Below the pieces are notes generated by a model. It searched no databases. It was not told where the DNA came from and saw nothing but the letters and a program-made list of their open reading frames with translations. From the NCBI RefSeq assembly GCF_001307035.1, contig NZ_LKIU01000005.1, positions 79,664 through 143,663 on the forward strand: a DNA stretch of 64,000 bases, written 5' to 3'. Shown one piece after another: positions 17,999 through 26,249 of the stretch. Origin of the DNA: Arthrobacter sp. Edens01 (GTDB lineage: Bacteria > Actinomycetota > Actinomycetes > Actinomycetales > Micrococcaceae). The position numbers were made by a program, and so were the translations under genes. Position 1 is the stretch's first letter, and every line of letters begins with the position of its first letter.

Positions 17999-18025
17999 GC
18001 TTGTCGTCAAGAAATGAACACAAGC
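17999..18025. promoter_or_regulatory. ROK operator copy B, upstream of the ROK gene
   Basis: GCTTGTCGTCAAG-N3-TGAACACAAGC is a 27-bp inverted repeat (GCTTGT and ACAAGC ends) located 25 bases before the ROK start. It is a near-copy of the element at 16678 and supports autoregulation. Confidence 0.65.
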
Positions 18026-18031
18026 TATATT

Positions 18032-18059
18032 CCCGGCGGAACGAATTGAATCCGCCGGG
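18032..18059 (-). terminator. Hairpin after the gamma carbonic anhydrase gene
   Basis: CCCGGCGGA (18032-18040) and TCCGCCGGG (18051-18059) are perfect 9-bp arms. The T-run on the minus strand is weak. The arm ends next to ROK operator copy B. Confidence 0.55.
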
Positions 18060-18088
18060 GGAGTATTCGCCCGCTTGCAGGCAAAAGG

Positions 18089-18613
18089 TCAGCGCCCGGC
18101 CAGAGCCTCGCGGTGCTCTGCTGCCATCTCCAGATAATGGGCGGCGTTGCGCTGGACCGACGCGAATTCCTCATCCGTCAGGGTGCGCCGCACCTTGGCC
18201 GGTACACCGGCCACCAGGGAGCGGGGCGGGACCTGAGTCCCCTCGAGTACCAGGGCACCTGCTGCCACGAGCGAACCTGCGCCGATCACCGCACCGTTCA
18301 TGATGGTGGCACTCATGCCCACCAGACAGTCATCCTCCACGGTGCACCCGTGTACGACGGCGTTGTGTCCAACGCTGACCCGTTCACCGACACTGGTGGG
18401 GAAGCCCGGATCAGCGTGCAGCACCACGTTGTCCTGCAGGTTGGTTCCTGCCCCGACCCGGATCGAGTTTGAATCCCCGCGCACGCAGACGCCGTAAAAG
18501 GCGCTGGCACCCGGGCCCAGTTCGACGTCGCCAATCAGCGACGCGGTTGGGGCCAGGAAGACGGAGGGGTCGGTGACGGGCGTCTTGCCGCGGAGCGTAA
18601 CGATGTGAGCCAT
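18089..18613 (-). CDS. Gamma carbonic anhydrase family protein
   Basis: A 174-residue left-handed beta-helix protein of the YrdA/PaaY type. It has hexapeptide repeats from about residue 25 to 135. Metal-ligand histidines appear in VVLHADPG, VGHNAVVHGC and the following turn. Members are carbonic anhydrase-like or thioesterase-associated; activity is not proven for this group. The ATG at 18613 has no ribosome-binding site. TAGAGT lies six bases before it, indicating a leaderless message. It is a single-gene unit. Confidence 0.9.
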   Translation of the reverse strand: MAHIVTLRGKTPVTDPSVFLAPTASLIGDVELGPGASAFYGVCVRGDSNSIRVGAGTNLQDNVVLHADPGFPTSVGERVSVGHNAVVHGCTVEDDCLVGMSATIMNGAVIGAGSLVAAGALVLEGTQVPPRSLVAGVPAKVRRTLTDEEFASVQRNAAHYLEMAAEHREALAGR

Positions 18614-18619
18614 GCGACA

Positions 18620-18625
18620 ACTCTA
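18620..18625 (-). promoter_or_regulatory. -10 box (TAGAGT), leaderless start of the gamma carbonic anhydrase gene
   Basis: TAGAGT on the minus strand with a six-base gap to the ATG at 18613. Confidence 0.55.
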
Positions 18626-18714
18626 ACGGGATGCGGCGGCTGGCAGGCTGACCGTGGTGCCCGCCCGCCGCCGGCCCCGCTGGGCTGATTGACCCGTCTG
18701 GCGGATTGAACTGC

Positions 18715-19659
18715 CTAGTTGAAAACGATTGTCCGGCGGCCGTCCAGAAGCACGCGGTGTTCAGCGTGCCACTGCACTGCCTTGGAAAGCGTGCGGCCCT
18801 CCACCCCGGCGCCAAGGGCAGCAAGGCGCGAGGCAGTCCGGGAGTGATCCACCCGGATGACTTCCTGCTCGATGATCGGGCCCTCGTCCAGATCCGAGGT
18901 GACGTAGTGGGCCGTTGCCCCGATCAGCTTTACGCCGCGGGCGTGTGCCTGGTGGTAGGGGCGGGCACCCTTGAAGGACGGCAGGAACGAATGGTGGATG
19001 TTGATCGCCCGGCCGGAGAGGTCCTGGCACAGCTCATTGCTGAGGATCTGCATGTAGCGGGCCAGTACCACCAGCTCAATGTCCAGTTCAGCCATCAGGG
19101 CACGCAGCCGGTCCTCGGCTTCCTGCTTGGTGTCCGGGGTGACCGGAATGTGGTGGAACGGCACCCCGTAGAACTCTGCGAGGCCGGCCAGGTCCCGGTG
19201 GTTGGAAACGATTGCGGGAATTTCAATGGGAAGGTCGCCCGCGCGCTGCTGGAAAAGCAGGTCGTTGAGGCAGTGCCCGTCCTTGGAAGCCATGATCAGG
19301 GTGCGTACCGGAACCCCGGCGCGGTGCAGTTCCCAGTCCATGCCGAACTGTTCGGCGACAACGGAAATCCGTGCGCGGACATCGTCATAGCCGCCCGGCG
19401 CCGTGAAATCCACACGCATAAAGAAGGTGCCCGAATCCGGGCTGCCGTACTGCTGGGACTCGGTGATGTTCCCGCCCACCCCGGCGAGGGCGCCGGAGAC
19501 CGCATGGACAATCCCCGGACGGTCGGCGCAGGAAAGGGTCAGCGTGTAGGGGCTGGACACTGCCGCCGAACCTTCGGCGGGTACACCCGCAGCGGAGTCG
19601 GTGGCCGGTGTGGTGGAAACGGGGGACGCCGGCAGCCCGGCGGAGGCATTTTCTCTCAC
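18715..19659 (-). CDS. purU: Formyltetrahydrofolate deformylase PurU
   Basis: Hydrolyses 10-formyl-THF to THF and formate, balancing the one-carbon pool. It has an N-terminal ACT domain (YTLTLSCADRPGIVHAVSG, FFMRVDF). The formyltransferase fold follows, with INIHHSFLPSFKGARPYHQ (Asn and His) and DLDEGPII (Asp). I use GTG at 19659 because TAACCT lies seven bases before it, as at the other leaderless genes. This gives 314 residues with a 33-residue Ala/Pro/Ser-rich extension. GTG at 19560 would give a standard 281-residue protein and remains possible. It is divergent from the acetyltransferase gene. Confidence 0.93.
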   Translation of the reverse strand: MRENASAGLPASPVSTTPATDSAAGVPAEGSAAVSSPYTLTLSCADRPGIVHAVSGALAGVGGNITESQQYGSPDSGTFFMRVDFTAPGGYDDVRARISVVAEQFGMDWELHRAGVPVRTLIMASKDGHCLNDLLFQQRAGDLPIEIPAIVSNHRDLAGLAEFYGVPFHHIPVTPDTKQEAEDRLRALMAELDIELVVLARYMQILSNELCQDLSGRAINIHHSFLPSFKGARPYHQAHARGVKLIGATAHYVTSDLDEGPIIEQEVIRVDHSRTASRLAALGAGVEGRTLSKAVQWHAEHRVLLDGRRTIVFN

Positions 19660-19666
19660 CTTCCCA

Positions 19667-19672
19667 AGGTTA
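19667..19672 (-). promoter_or_regulatory. -10 box (TAACCT), leaderless start of purU
   Basis: TAACCT on the minus strand, seven bases from the GTG at 19659. Confidence 0.45.
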
Positions 19673-19692
19673 CCGCCCGGCGTCCAACGGCC

Positions 19693-19698
19693 TAGGCT
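19693..19698 (+). promoter_or_regulatory. -10 box (TAGGCT), leaderless start of the acetyltransferase gene
   Basis: TAGGCT followed by six bases and the ATG at 19705. It is 20 bp from the divergent purU -10 box. Confidence 0.55.
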
Positions 19699-19704
19699 GG
19701 GTGA

Positions 19705-20247
19705 ATGGACGTTACTTTCGCCCCGCTCATGGATAAGGACGAAGAAGAGCTGGTCAAGTTCCTGACCACCAACGCCTTCCCGTTCCACCGCATCACCGCA
19801 CCGTCGGAAGAGCTGGTGCGCAGGCTGCTGCTGGAAGGCAGATTTGAATCCGACGGCGTCCGCACCTTCTGGGTCTTCGGGGGCAACCACCGCCTGGGCC
19901 TGGTGATCCTCGAGGACCTCGGTGAAGAATGCGCCTACTTCGACCTTCGCCTTGTGGAGGAGCACCGCGGGGAAGGCAAGGGCGTTCCGGTCCTGAGGGC
20001 CCTCACCGACGAGGTGTTCCGGACTTATCCGAACCTGCGCCGGTTCGCCGGACGAATGCGCGAGGACAACATTGCAATGCGCAAGACGCTCCTGCGCTCC
20101 GGCTTCGTGAAGGAAGCGCACCTGCGTGAACAATGGCCGCTGGAAAACGGGCGCCGCCTGGCAGAAGTGACCTACGGCTGTCTCCGGTCGGATTGGGAAG
20201 CGGGGAACGTTACCGGGTTCGAGTGGGAAGAGCTCACTGCGGGCTAA
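19705..20247 (+). CDS. GNAT family N-acetyltransferase
   Basis: A 180-residue acetyl-CoA-dependent transferase of the RimJ/RimL-like group. Beta-strand 4 and the pyrophosphate loop are seen as AYFDLRLVEEHRGEGKG (about residues 73-92), where RGEGKG is the CoA-binding Q/RxxGxG variant. NIAMRKTLLRSGFVKEAHLRE is the C-terminal block. The substrate (protein N-terminus or small molecule) cannot be told. It starts at 19705 without a ribosome-binding site. The glyA promoter and riboswitch begin at its stop codon. Confidence 0.88.
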   Translation: MDVTFAPLMDKDEEELVKFLTTNAFPFHRITAPSEELVRRLLLEGRFESDGVRTFWVFGGNHRLGLVILEDLGEECAYFDLRLVEEHRGEGKGVPVLRALTDEVFRTYPNLRRFAGRMREDNIAMRKTLLRSGFVKEAHLREQWPLENGRRLAEVTYGCLRSDWEAGNVTGFEWEELTAG

Positions 20248-20250
20248 GAT
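20245..20250 (+). promoter_or_regulatory. -10 box (TAAGAT) of the glyA-folD operon
   Basis: TAAGAT overlaps the acetyltransferase stop. Transcription would begin near 20257, at the 5' edge of the riboswitch. Confidence 0.45.
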
Positions 20251-20335
20251 GTAAGCGTCGCAACTGGCGTTGGGTGGGTAACCACCAGGAAGCGGCACAA
20301 GCAAGTCAAACCACGGATCGCACGCCTGGGCCATG
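20251..20335 (+). promoter_or_regulatory. ZTP (ZMP/AICAR) riboswitch, pfl motif, upstream of glyA
   Basis: Contains the conserved AACUGGCG at 20262-20269 and CGCCUGGGC at 20323-20331, whose GGCG/CGCC can form the pseudoknot. Between them is a hairpin GGTGG-GTAA-CCACC (20273-20286) followed by GGAAGCG. A P1 helix (GCGUCGC with GCGGCAC) closes the first domain. ZTP riboswitches turn on one-carbon genes when 10-formyl-THF is short and AICAR accumulates. GGGCCATG inside the 3' element can instead pair with CATGCCC at 20357-20363, a possible expression-platform switch. Confidence 0.88.
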
Positions 20336-20425
20336 GTCACGTCGTCATCTGTTTGTCATGCCCGGAACCCGGGGGTGCCCGGCAGGTAGCCTGACCTATA
20401 GAACACCCTTTCCCAGGAGATCCAC

Positions 20426-21709
20426 GTGAGACTATCCACCCAGCCCGTCACCAATGCTCCCCTCTCCGAGGTCGACCCGGAGATTGCAGCCGTCCTCAAC
20501 GGGGAACTGGCCCGCCAGCGCAATACGCTGGAAATGATCGCATCAGAGAACTTCGCGCCGCGTGCCGTCCTTGAAGCGCAGGGCTCCGTCCTGACCAACA
20601 AGTACGCCGAGGGCTACCCCGGACGCCGCTACTACGGCGGCTGTGAACAGGTTGATGTTGCCGAGAACCTGGCGATCGAGCGGGTCAAGGCCCTGTTCGG
20701 TGCCGAGTTCGCCAACGTGCAGCCCCACTCCGGAGCACAGGCAAACGCTGCCGCCCTGGCCGCGCTGATCAAGCCCGGGGACAAGATCATGGGCCTGAAC
20801 CTGGCACACGGCGGCCACCTCACCCACGGCATGAAGCTGAACTTCTCAGGAAAGCTGTATGAAGTCGCAGCCTACGGCGTGGACGAGCACACCTACCGCG
20901 TGGACATGGACAAGGTCCGCGAACAGGCGCTCGCCGAAAAGCCCCAGGTCATCATCGCCGGCTGGTCCGCGTACCCCCGCCAGCTGGACTTCGCGGCCTT
21001 CCGCTCGATCGCCGACGAGGTTGGCGCCTACCTGTGGACGGACATGGCCCACTTCGCCGGCCTGGTGGCAGCAGGCCTGCACCCGAGCCCGGTGCCGTAC
21101 TCCGACGTCGTGACCTCCACCGTGCACAAGACCCTCGCCGGTCCGCGTTCCGGAATGATCCTGGCCAAGGAAGAATTCGGCAAGAAGATCAACTCCAGCG
21201 TCTTCCCGGGACAGCAGGGCGGTCCCCTCATGCACGTCATCGCTGCCAAGGCAGTGGCGTTCAAGGTTGCCGGCTCCGAAGAATTCCGGGAGCGGCAGGA
21301 ACGCGTGCTCGAAGGCGCGCGCATCATTGCCGACCGCCTGACCGCCGCTGATGTAGCTGAACACGGAGTTTCCGTGCTCACCGGCGGCACCGATGTCCAC
21401 CTGATCCTGGTGGACCTGCGGAACTCGGAGCTGGACGGCAAGCAGGCCGAAGACCTGCTGCACTCTGTGGGCATTACCGTGAACCGCAACTCGATTCCGT
21501 TCGACCCGCGCCCGCCGATGGTTACCTCCGGCCTGCGCATCGGCACTCCTGCCCTCGCCACCCGCGGCTTCGGCGCGAAAGAATTCACCGAGGTCGCAGA
21601 AATCATCGCCGCGGCACTGAAGCCCGCGCCGGACACCGATGCCCTCCGCCGCCGCGTCACCGCGCTGGCCGAGGACTTCCCGCTCTACCCGGGCCAGGAG
21701 GAATGGTAA
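20426..21709 (+). CDS. glyA: Serine hydroxymethyltransferase
   Basis: PLP enzyme converting serine and THF to glycine and 5,10-methylene-THF. 427 residues. Visible motifs are [35 protein letters not shown], the PLP-adjacent TDMAHFAGL and the lysine block [14 protein letters not shown]. The GTG start at 20426 has aggaga six bases upstream. It is the first gene of glyA-folD and is controlled by the ZTP riboswitch, which links serine-derived one-carbon supply to purine synthesis demand. Confidence 0.97.
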   Translation: MRLSTQPVTNAPLSEVDPEIAAVLNGELARQRNTLEMIASENFAPRAVLEAQGSVLTNKYAEGYPGRRYYGGCEQVDVAENLAIERVKALFGAEFANVQPHSGAQANAAALAALIKPGDKIMGLNLAHGGHLTHGMKLNFSGKLYEVAAYGVDEHTYRVDMDKVREQALAEKPQVIIAGWSAYPRQLDFAAFRSIADEVGAYLWTDMAHFAGLVAAGLHPSPVPYSDVVTSTVHKTLAGPRSGMILAKEEFGKKINSSVFPGQQGGPLMHVIAAKAVAFKVAGSEEFRERQERVLEGARIIADRLTAADVAEHGVSVLTGGTDVHLILVDLRNSELDGKQAEDLLHSVGITVNRNSIPFDPRPPMVTSGLRIGTPALATRGFGAKEFTEVAEIIAAALKPAPDTDALRRRVTALAEDFPLYPGQEEW

Positions 21710-21711
21710 AC

Positions 21712-22671
21712 GTGGAAAAAGGCACGAACATGGAAGGCGCCGTGGATAACGCTGAAACAGCCCAGGCGCCCGCAACGGCCCAGATCCTGGACGGGATCAA
21801 GGCCGCGAAGGAAATCAAGACCGAGCTGGCAGGCCGTATCCAGGTCCTTAAAGACGAGCACGGCATTACCCCCGGGCTTGCCACCGTCCTGGTAGGCGAC
21901 GACCCGGCCAGCCACTCCTACGTAGGCGGCAAGCACAAGGACTGCGCGCAGGTGGGGATCAACTCGATCCGCCGCGACCTGCCGGAAGACATCACCCAGG
22001 AAGAGCTGGAAAAGGCCATCGATGAGCTGAACGAGGATCCGGCAGTCACCGGCTACATCGTCCAGCTCCCGCTGCCCAAGCACCTGGACACCAACGCGAT
22101 CCTGGAGCGCATCGCGCCGGAGAAGGATGCCGACGGGCTCCACCCGGTGAACCTGGGCCGGCTGGTGCTCAATGTTTCCGATCCGATGACCTCGCCGCTG
22201 CCGTGTACCCCGCACGGGATCGTGCAGCTGCTGGTCCGGAACGGTCTGGTCCTGACCGGCAAGAACGTGCTGGTGATCGGCCGGGGCGTCACAGTTGGCC
22301 GGCCGCTGGGGCTGCTGCTGACCCGCCGCCAGATCAATGCCACGGTCACCCTCGCCCACACCGGCACCGTCAACCTGCCCGAGCTGCTCGCGGATGCCGA
22401 CGTTGTAGTGGCTGCCGCCGGCTTCCCGGGAATGGTCAAGGCCGCCGAGCTCAAGCCCGGCGCAATCGTCCTGGACGTCGGCGTCACCCGCGTCACGGAT
22501 CCTGAATCCGGCAAGACCACCCTGAGCGGCGACGTCGAAAAGGATGCCATGAGCGTCGCTTCCTGGATGTCGCCGAACCCCGGCGGTGTGGGGCCCATGA
22601 CCCGCGCCATGCTGCTGGCCAACGTGGTTGAAGCTGCGGAACGCAGTGTAGGAATCCTACCGGCCGCGTAG
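21712..22671 (+). CDS. folD: Methylenetetrahydrofolate dehydrogenase/cyclohydrolase FolD
   Basis: Bifunctional enzyme converting 5,10-methylene-THF to 10-formyl-THF. It has [20 protein letters not shown] with the catalytic lysine, [16 protein letters not shown], the nucleotide-binding loop [13 protein letters not shown] and the C-terminal [19 protein letters not shown] at 21696 lies ten bases before GTG at 21712, which I use (319 residues). An ATG at 21703 overlaps the glyA stop but is only one base from the AGGAGG; an ATG at 21730 is also possible. Coupled to glyA. Confidence 0.96.
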   Translation: MEKGTNMEGAVDNAETAQAPATAQILDGIKAAKEIKTELAGRIQVLKDEHGITPGLATVLVGDDPASHSYVGGKHKDCAQVGINSIRRDLPEDITQEELEKAIDELNEDPAVTGYIVQLPLPKHLDTNAILERIAPEKDADGLHPVNLGRLVLNVSDPMTSPLPCTPHGIVQLLVRNGLVLTGKNVLVIGRGVTVGRPLGLLLTRRQINATVTLAHTGTVNLPELLADADVVVAAAGFPGMVKAAELKPGAIVLDVGVTRVTDPESGKTTLSGDVEKDAMSVASWMSPNPGGVGPMTRAMLLANVVEAAERSVGILPAA

Positions 22672-22692
22672 CACACACACCGTACGAAACAT

Positions 22693-22731
22693 GGAGCGGA
22701 ACCGGACGCACGGCGCGTCGGGTTCCGCTCC
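22693..22731 (+). terminator. Hairpin after folD
   Basis: GGAGCGGAACC (22693-22703) and GGTTCCGCTCC (22721-22731), with GACGC/GCGTC continuing the stem inward. No T-run follows. Confidence 0.6.
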
Positions 22732-22789
22732 CTGGGATCTTAAGTCGCTCGGGGACCAGCCGTTGGCGTGGCGCGTCACGGATAGATAA

Positions 22790-22824
22790 TGGACTGAGTC
22801 CAAGTTATAAATGGACTATGTCCA
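22790..22824 (+). promoter_or_regulatory. Twin palindromes TGGAC-N3-GTCCA at the glycine-rich gene promoter
   Basis: Two 13-bp palindromes, TGGACTGAGTCCA (22790-22802) and TGGACTATGTCCA (22812-22824), have centres 22 bp apart, about two helical turns. TATAAA lies between them, six bases before the ATG at 22818, which is inside the second palindrome. A repressor dimer pair would block both transcription and the leaderless start. Confidence 0.55.
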
Positions 22825-24290
22825 AATTTAGGCTTCCTTCGCGCATGGCTCGCCGCGCCGCCGCTGCCGCGGTGGCGTGCGCACTCATCGCCACGGGTAT
22901 GACCCTCACCGCTCCGGCCGCAGCACAGGCCGCCCCGTTGCTCGAGCACGAGTTCACCTTCAGTGATCCCAAAGGCAGCGACTGGGTGGTCCCCGGAGTG
23001 GTGACAGATGTGCTCGTTGCCCTCCGCGGGGGCGACGGCGGCTGCGTCAACTGCTCACAACCCGGTGGCCGTGGTCAGAGCTACCTGCTGCAGCTTGCCG
23101 TCACCCCCGGGGACACCCTGACACTGTACGCAGGGCAATCGGGCGACGTGTTCCGCACGGCCGGTCAGGGCTTCGTCGACGGCGGCAAGGGCGGCGACAA
23201 GAGCAGGAGTGGGAGTGTCGGCAACGGCGGAGGCGGCGCCTCCGCGTTGAAGCTCAACGGTGAACTGCTTGCGGTAGCAGGGGGCGGCGGAGGAGGTGGT
23301 GGTCACGGCGGCGACCGCGATTTCCGCCCCTTCAACATTGACGTGGACTTCGGCGGGGCAGGCGGCGACGCAGCGACCGGCGAGCAACCCGGGTGGGGCT
23401 GGGGCAAGCATGCCGGCAACCCCGGGAAGAACGCGGAGGACAATCCCTCATTCGCGCGCTACGGCAAGGAGGGGGAGAACGGCAAGAGTGCCGGCTTCAT
23501 GACCTCCGGCGGAGGCGGCGGTGCCGGAGGCGGCGGCTACCCTGCCAGCGGTACGGCGGGAGGCGCGGGCAAGAAGCGCCTGGGCTTTGGTGCCGGCAGC
23601 GGCGGCGGGGCCGGCATGAGCTGGATCAATTCCGATGCACCGCAGCTCACCGTGCTGGAGGAAGCATGCCCCAACCTGGATTTCACCTGCTGGGGTCTGC
23701 AGAGGGCTGACAGCACCGTGAAGGTCACCATCCCGCTTCAGGTGGACGCCGTCCTATACGGGCCCGCGGAAGTGGCTGCAGGCTCGCCATTCGAAGTGCG
23801 CGGGATCGCGCAGGACAGCATCCTTGGCGGCAGCCCGGTCGACGGCACGTACACGCTCGAACTCGACGGCGAGCCTATCGCCACCGGTACGACCGACGGC
23901 GACATCACATTGCCCGTTGAGGGCATCGCTGAGGGTACCCACACTCTCACCTACACCTTTACGGCGAAGCACCGAATGGGCGCGTACTGGAACGACTCTG
24001 CGGTGACGCGGGCGGAACTGACGCTCGCAGCGACTCCCACGCCGCCGGCTGAATCCGCAGATGACTACGTTGACCTCCCGCAGGACACCCGGAATGGGGG
24101 CACTCCGGACAAGGACACGAACGGGAAGGGCACTCCGGACAAGGACACGAAGGCGAAGGGCACGGAGGGTAAGGACGCAGATGCACAGGACGAGGACGCA
24201 GAGGATGAGTCGGACGAGCCGCTGAGTCCGGCGGAGGAACGGCTGCGTGAAGCCAATAAACCGCTTACGGACACCATCGAAAGGCCATAG
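22818..24290 (+). CDS. Secreted glycine-rich protein with Ig-like domain and acidic repeat tail
   Basis: 490 residues. The Sec signal peptide runs to about residue 39 (RMARRAAAAAVACALIATG, then AQAAP). Residues 40-290 form a glycine-rich region with a beta-type pattern (EFTFSDPKGSDWVVPGVV, LTLYAGQSG, GGGGASALKLNGELLAVAGG) and four cysteines. About 300-410 looks like an Ig-like repeat (GSPFEVRGIA, GTYTLELDG, EGTHTLTYTFTAKH). The tail has repeats of GTPDKDTxxK and an Asp/Glu-rich end. No membrane anchor or LPXTG is seen, so it should be released or cell-wall bound. ATG at 22818 fits a leaderless start; ATG at 22845 is an alternative. Function unknown. Confidence 0.75.
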   Translation: MSKFRLPSRMARRAAAAAVACALIATGMTLTAPAAAQAAPLLEHEFTFSDPKGSDWVVPGVVTDVLVALRGGDGGCVNCSQPGGRGQSYLLQLAVTPGDTLTLYAGQSGDVFRTAGQGFVDGGKGGDKSRSGSVGNGGGGASALKLNGELLAVAGGGGGGGGHGGDRDFRPFNIDVDFGGAGGDAATGEQPGWGWGKHAGNPGKNAEDNPSFARYGKEGENGKSAGFMTSGGGGGAGGGGYPASGTAGGAGKKRLGFGAGSGGGAGMSWINSDAPQLTVLEEACPNLDFTCWGLQRADSTVKVTIPLQVDAVLYGPAEVAAGSPFEVRGIAQDSILGGSPVDGTYTLELDGEPIATGTTDGDITLPVEGIAEGTHTLTYTFTAKHRMGAYWNDSAVTRAELTLAATPTPPAESADDYVDLPQDTRNGGTPDKDTNGKGTPDKDTKAKGTEGKDADAQDEDAEDESDEPLSPAEERLREANKPLTDTIERP

Positions 24291-24344
24291 AAGGCTCCGA
24301 GGGCAGCAACGGTCCGTGCCGAGACTCCTTAGCGAAACGCTGCC

Positions 24345-24380
24345 GCAGGCCCGTCCTCCCGCAATGGAGGGCGGGCCTGC
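24345..24380 (+). terminator. Hairpin after the glycine-rich protein gene
   Basis: GCAGGCCCG (24345-24353) and CGGGCCTGC (24372-24380), with CCTCC/GGAGG continuing inward. There is no T-run. Confidence 0.6.
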
Positions 24381-24403
24381 GTGTGTCCCCGGGCACCCTG
24401 CAC

Positions 24404-24409
24404 TATGAT
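24404..24409 (+). promoter_or_regulatory. -10 box (TATGAT) of the ABC exporter operon, leaderless type
   Basis: TATGAT with six bases to GTG at 24416. This is the best match to the -10 consensus in the window. Confidence 0.6.
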
Positions 24410-24415
24410 TGCCGG

Positions 24416-25384
24416 GTGCCGCAGATCACAACCTCCAAAACTCCCGCCGTGCGCGGCTTCCAGGGACCGGTAATTGCCGCGTCGAACCTCACTAAGTCCT
24501 ACGGCGACTTCACCGCCGTTGACGGAATCAGCTTCGAAGTACCGGCGGGGGAGTCCTTCGGACTTCTTGGGCCCAACGGCGCCGGCAAGTCCACCACCAT
24601 GAAGATGATCGGCGGTGTCTCCCGGAGAACCTCCGGTGACTTGGCGATCATGGGCCTTGACCCGAACACCAACGGCCCGGAAGTCCGGGCGCACCTGGGA
24701 GTGGTCCCGCAGCAGGACAACCTGGATGAGGAACTCCGTGTCCGTGACAACCTGCTTGCCTATGGGCGCTACTTCGGGCTGCCCAAGAGCTACCTGCAGC
24801 CCAAGGCAGACGAACTCCTCGAATTCGCACAGCTCACTGACAAGGCCAAGGCACGCGTGGACGACCTCTCCGGGGGTATGAAGCGCCGGCTGACCATTGC
24901 ACGCTCGCTCATCAGCGATCCGCAGATCCTGCTCCTGGATGAACCGACCACCGGCCTGGACCCGCAGGCCCGCCACATCCTCTGGGACCGTCTGTTCCGG
25001 CTCAAGGAAGCCGGCGTGACGCTGATCCTCACCACCCACTACATGGACGAGGCAGAACAGCTTTGCGACCGCCTGATTGTGGTGGACAAAGGCACCATCA
25101 TGGCCGAAGGTTCCCCGTCCGCCCTGATCCGCACACATTCATCCCGCGAAGTGGTGGAACTGCGCTTCGGGTCGGAACGGAACACCACGGTCGCGGCCGA
25201 ACTCGAAGGCATCGGAGAGCGGATCGAGACGCTGCCGGACAGGGTGCTGATCTACGCCAACGACGGCGAAGCGGCGCTGGAAGCGGTCAGCGCCAGGGGC
25301 CTGCGGCCCATCACCTCGCTGGTGCGGCGCTCCTCGCTGGAGGACGTGTTCCTCCGGCTCACCGGAAGGAGCCTCGTTGACTGA
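24416..25384 (+). CDS. ABC-2 exporter ATP-binding protein (DrrA/NodI-like)
   Basis: A 322-residue ATPase of a drug/lipid exporter. Walker A GPNGAGKST, Q-loop VVPQQDNLD, signature LSGGMKRRL, Walker B LLLDEPTTGLD and H-loop TTHYMDEAEQL are all intact. The C-terminal 90 residues resemble the regulatory domain of DrrA-type proteins (SSLEDVFLRLTG). The start is GTG at 24416 (MPQITTSK), just after the TATGAT box; an upstream ATG at 24383 lies before the promoter and is unlikely. First gene of a three-gene operon with two permeases. Confidence 0.9.
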   Translation: MPQITTSKTPAVRGFQGPVIAASNLTKSYGDFTAVDGISFEVPAGESFGLLGPNGAGKSTTMKMIGGVSRRTSGDLAIMGLDPNTNGPEVRAHLGVVPQQDNLDEELRVRDNLLAYGRYFGLPKSYLQPKADELLEFAQLTDKAKARVDDLSGGMKRRLTIARSLISDPQILLLDEPTTGLDPQARHILWDRLFRLKEAGVTLILTTHYMDEAEQLCDRLIVVDKGTIMAEGSPSALIRTHSSREVVELRFGSERNTTVAAELEGIGERIETLPDRVLIYANDGEAALEAVSARGLRPITSLVRRSSLEDVFLRLTGRSLVD

Positions 25385-26249
25385 GCAGCGCACCCACGCA
25401 GTGCTCGGGCTGCGCTCTCCGCTCACACCTGAACAAACAGCCAGCCGGGCCCGTCGCTTCGGCGCGGTCTACTATGCGGAGCACTGGCTGCGCCGGATGC
25501 GCGGTTACGGCGTTACGGTGCTGGTCACCGCCGTCGGAACCCCGCTTGTGTACCTGTTTGGAATGGGCATTGGACTGGCCTCCCTGGTGGACACCGGCAC
25601 TAACGCAGCATTCGAAACCGGAAACGGGAACTCTGTCTCGTACCTGATGTTCGTGGCGCCGGCACTGCTGGCGACGGCGGCGATCATGGTCTCCAGCGAA
25701 GAAAACACCTACACCGTGATGTCCGGATTCAAATGGCGCCGGACGTACTACGGCCCCAACGCCTCGCCGCTAAGCAGCGGCCAGCTCGTGGACGGGCACG
25801 TGCTTGGACTGGGAGTCCGCCTGCTCATCACCTGCGGTGCGTACTTCGCCTTCCTGCTGCTGTTCGGCGCGGCGGGCAACCCGGCAACAGCCTGGCTGAT
25901 GATCTTCACCGCCATCCTGGGCGGATTGGCGTTCGGCCTCCCGCTGATGGCCTACAGTGCCTCCATCACCGAAGACCGCGGCCAGTTCGCCATGGTCCAG
26001 CGCTTTATTGTTATGCCGCTGTTCCTGTTCTCCGGCACGTTCTTCCCGCTGGATACGCTGCCGATGATCATCCGCTGGATTGGCTGGATTTCGCCTCTCT
26101 GGCATGCCACTGAACTTGGCCGTCTTTTCAGCTACGGACTTGCCGAGCCCGCAGCCCTGACCGTGGTGCATGTGGCCTACCTGCTGGTGCTCGCCGCCGG
26201 GGGATGGCTGCTGGCACGGCGGACCTTCACCAGGAGGCTGGGCAAATGA
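25377..26249 (+). CDS. ABC-2 type exporter permease, first subunit
   Basis: A 290-residue membrane protein with about six spans. It has the ABC-2 pattern with a long C-terminal block (FIVMPLFLFSGTFFPLDTLP, then WISPLWHATELGR). It starts at TTG 25377, overlapping the ATPase stop by eight bases; AAGGAG lies upstream at a good distance. With the next gene it should form the membrane channel. The substrate is unknown: drug, lipid or polysaccharide are possible. Confidence 0.88.
   Translation: MTEQRTHAVLGLRSPLTPEQTASRARRFGAVYYAEHWLRRMRGYGVTVLVTAVGTPLVYLFGMGIGLASLVDTGTNAAFETGNGNSVSYLMFVAPALLATAAIMVSSEENTYTVMSGFKWRRTYYGPNASPLSSGQLVDGHVLGLGVRLLITCGAYFAFLLLFGAAGNPATAWLMIFTAILGGLAFGLPLMAYSASITEDRGQFAMVQRFIVMPLFLFSGTFFPLDTLPMIIRWIGWISPLWHATELGRLFSYGLAEPAALTVVHVAYLLVLAAGGWLLARRTFTRRLGK

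Noticed and set aside
19659-20340. Extension of the purU frame upstream to 20340
   Set aside because: It runs antisense through the complete acetyltransferase gene and past the purU promoter.
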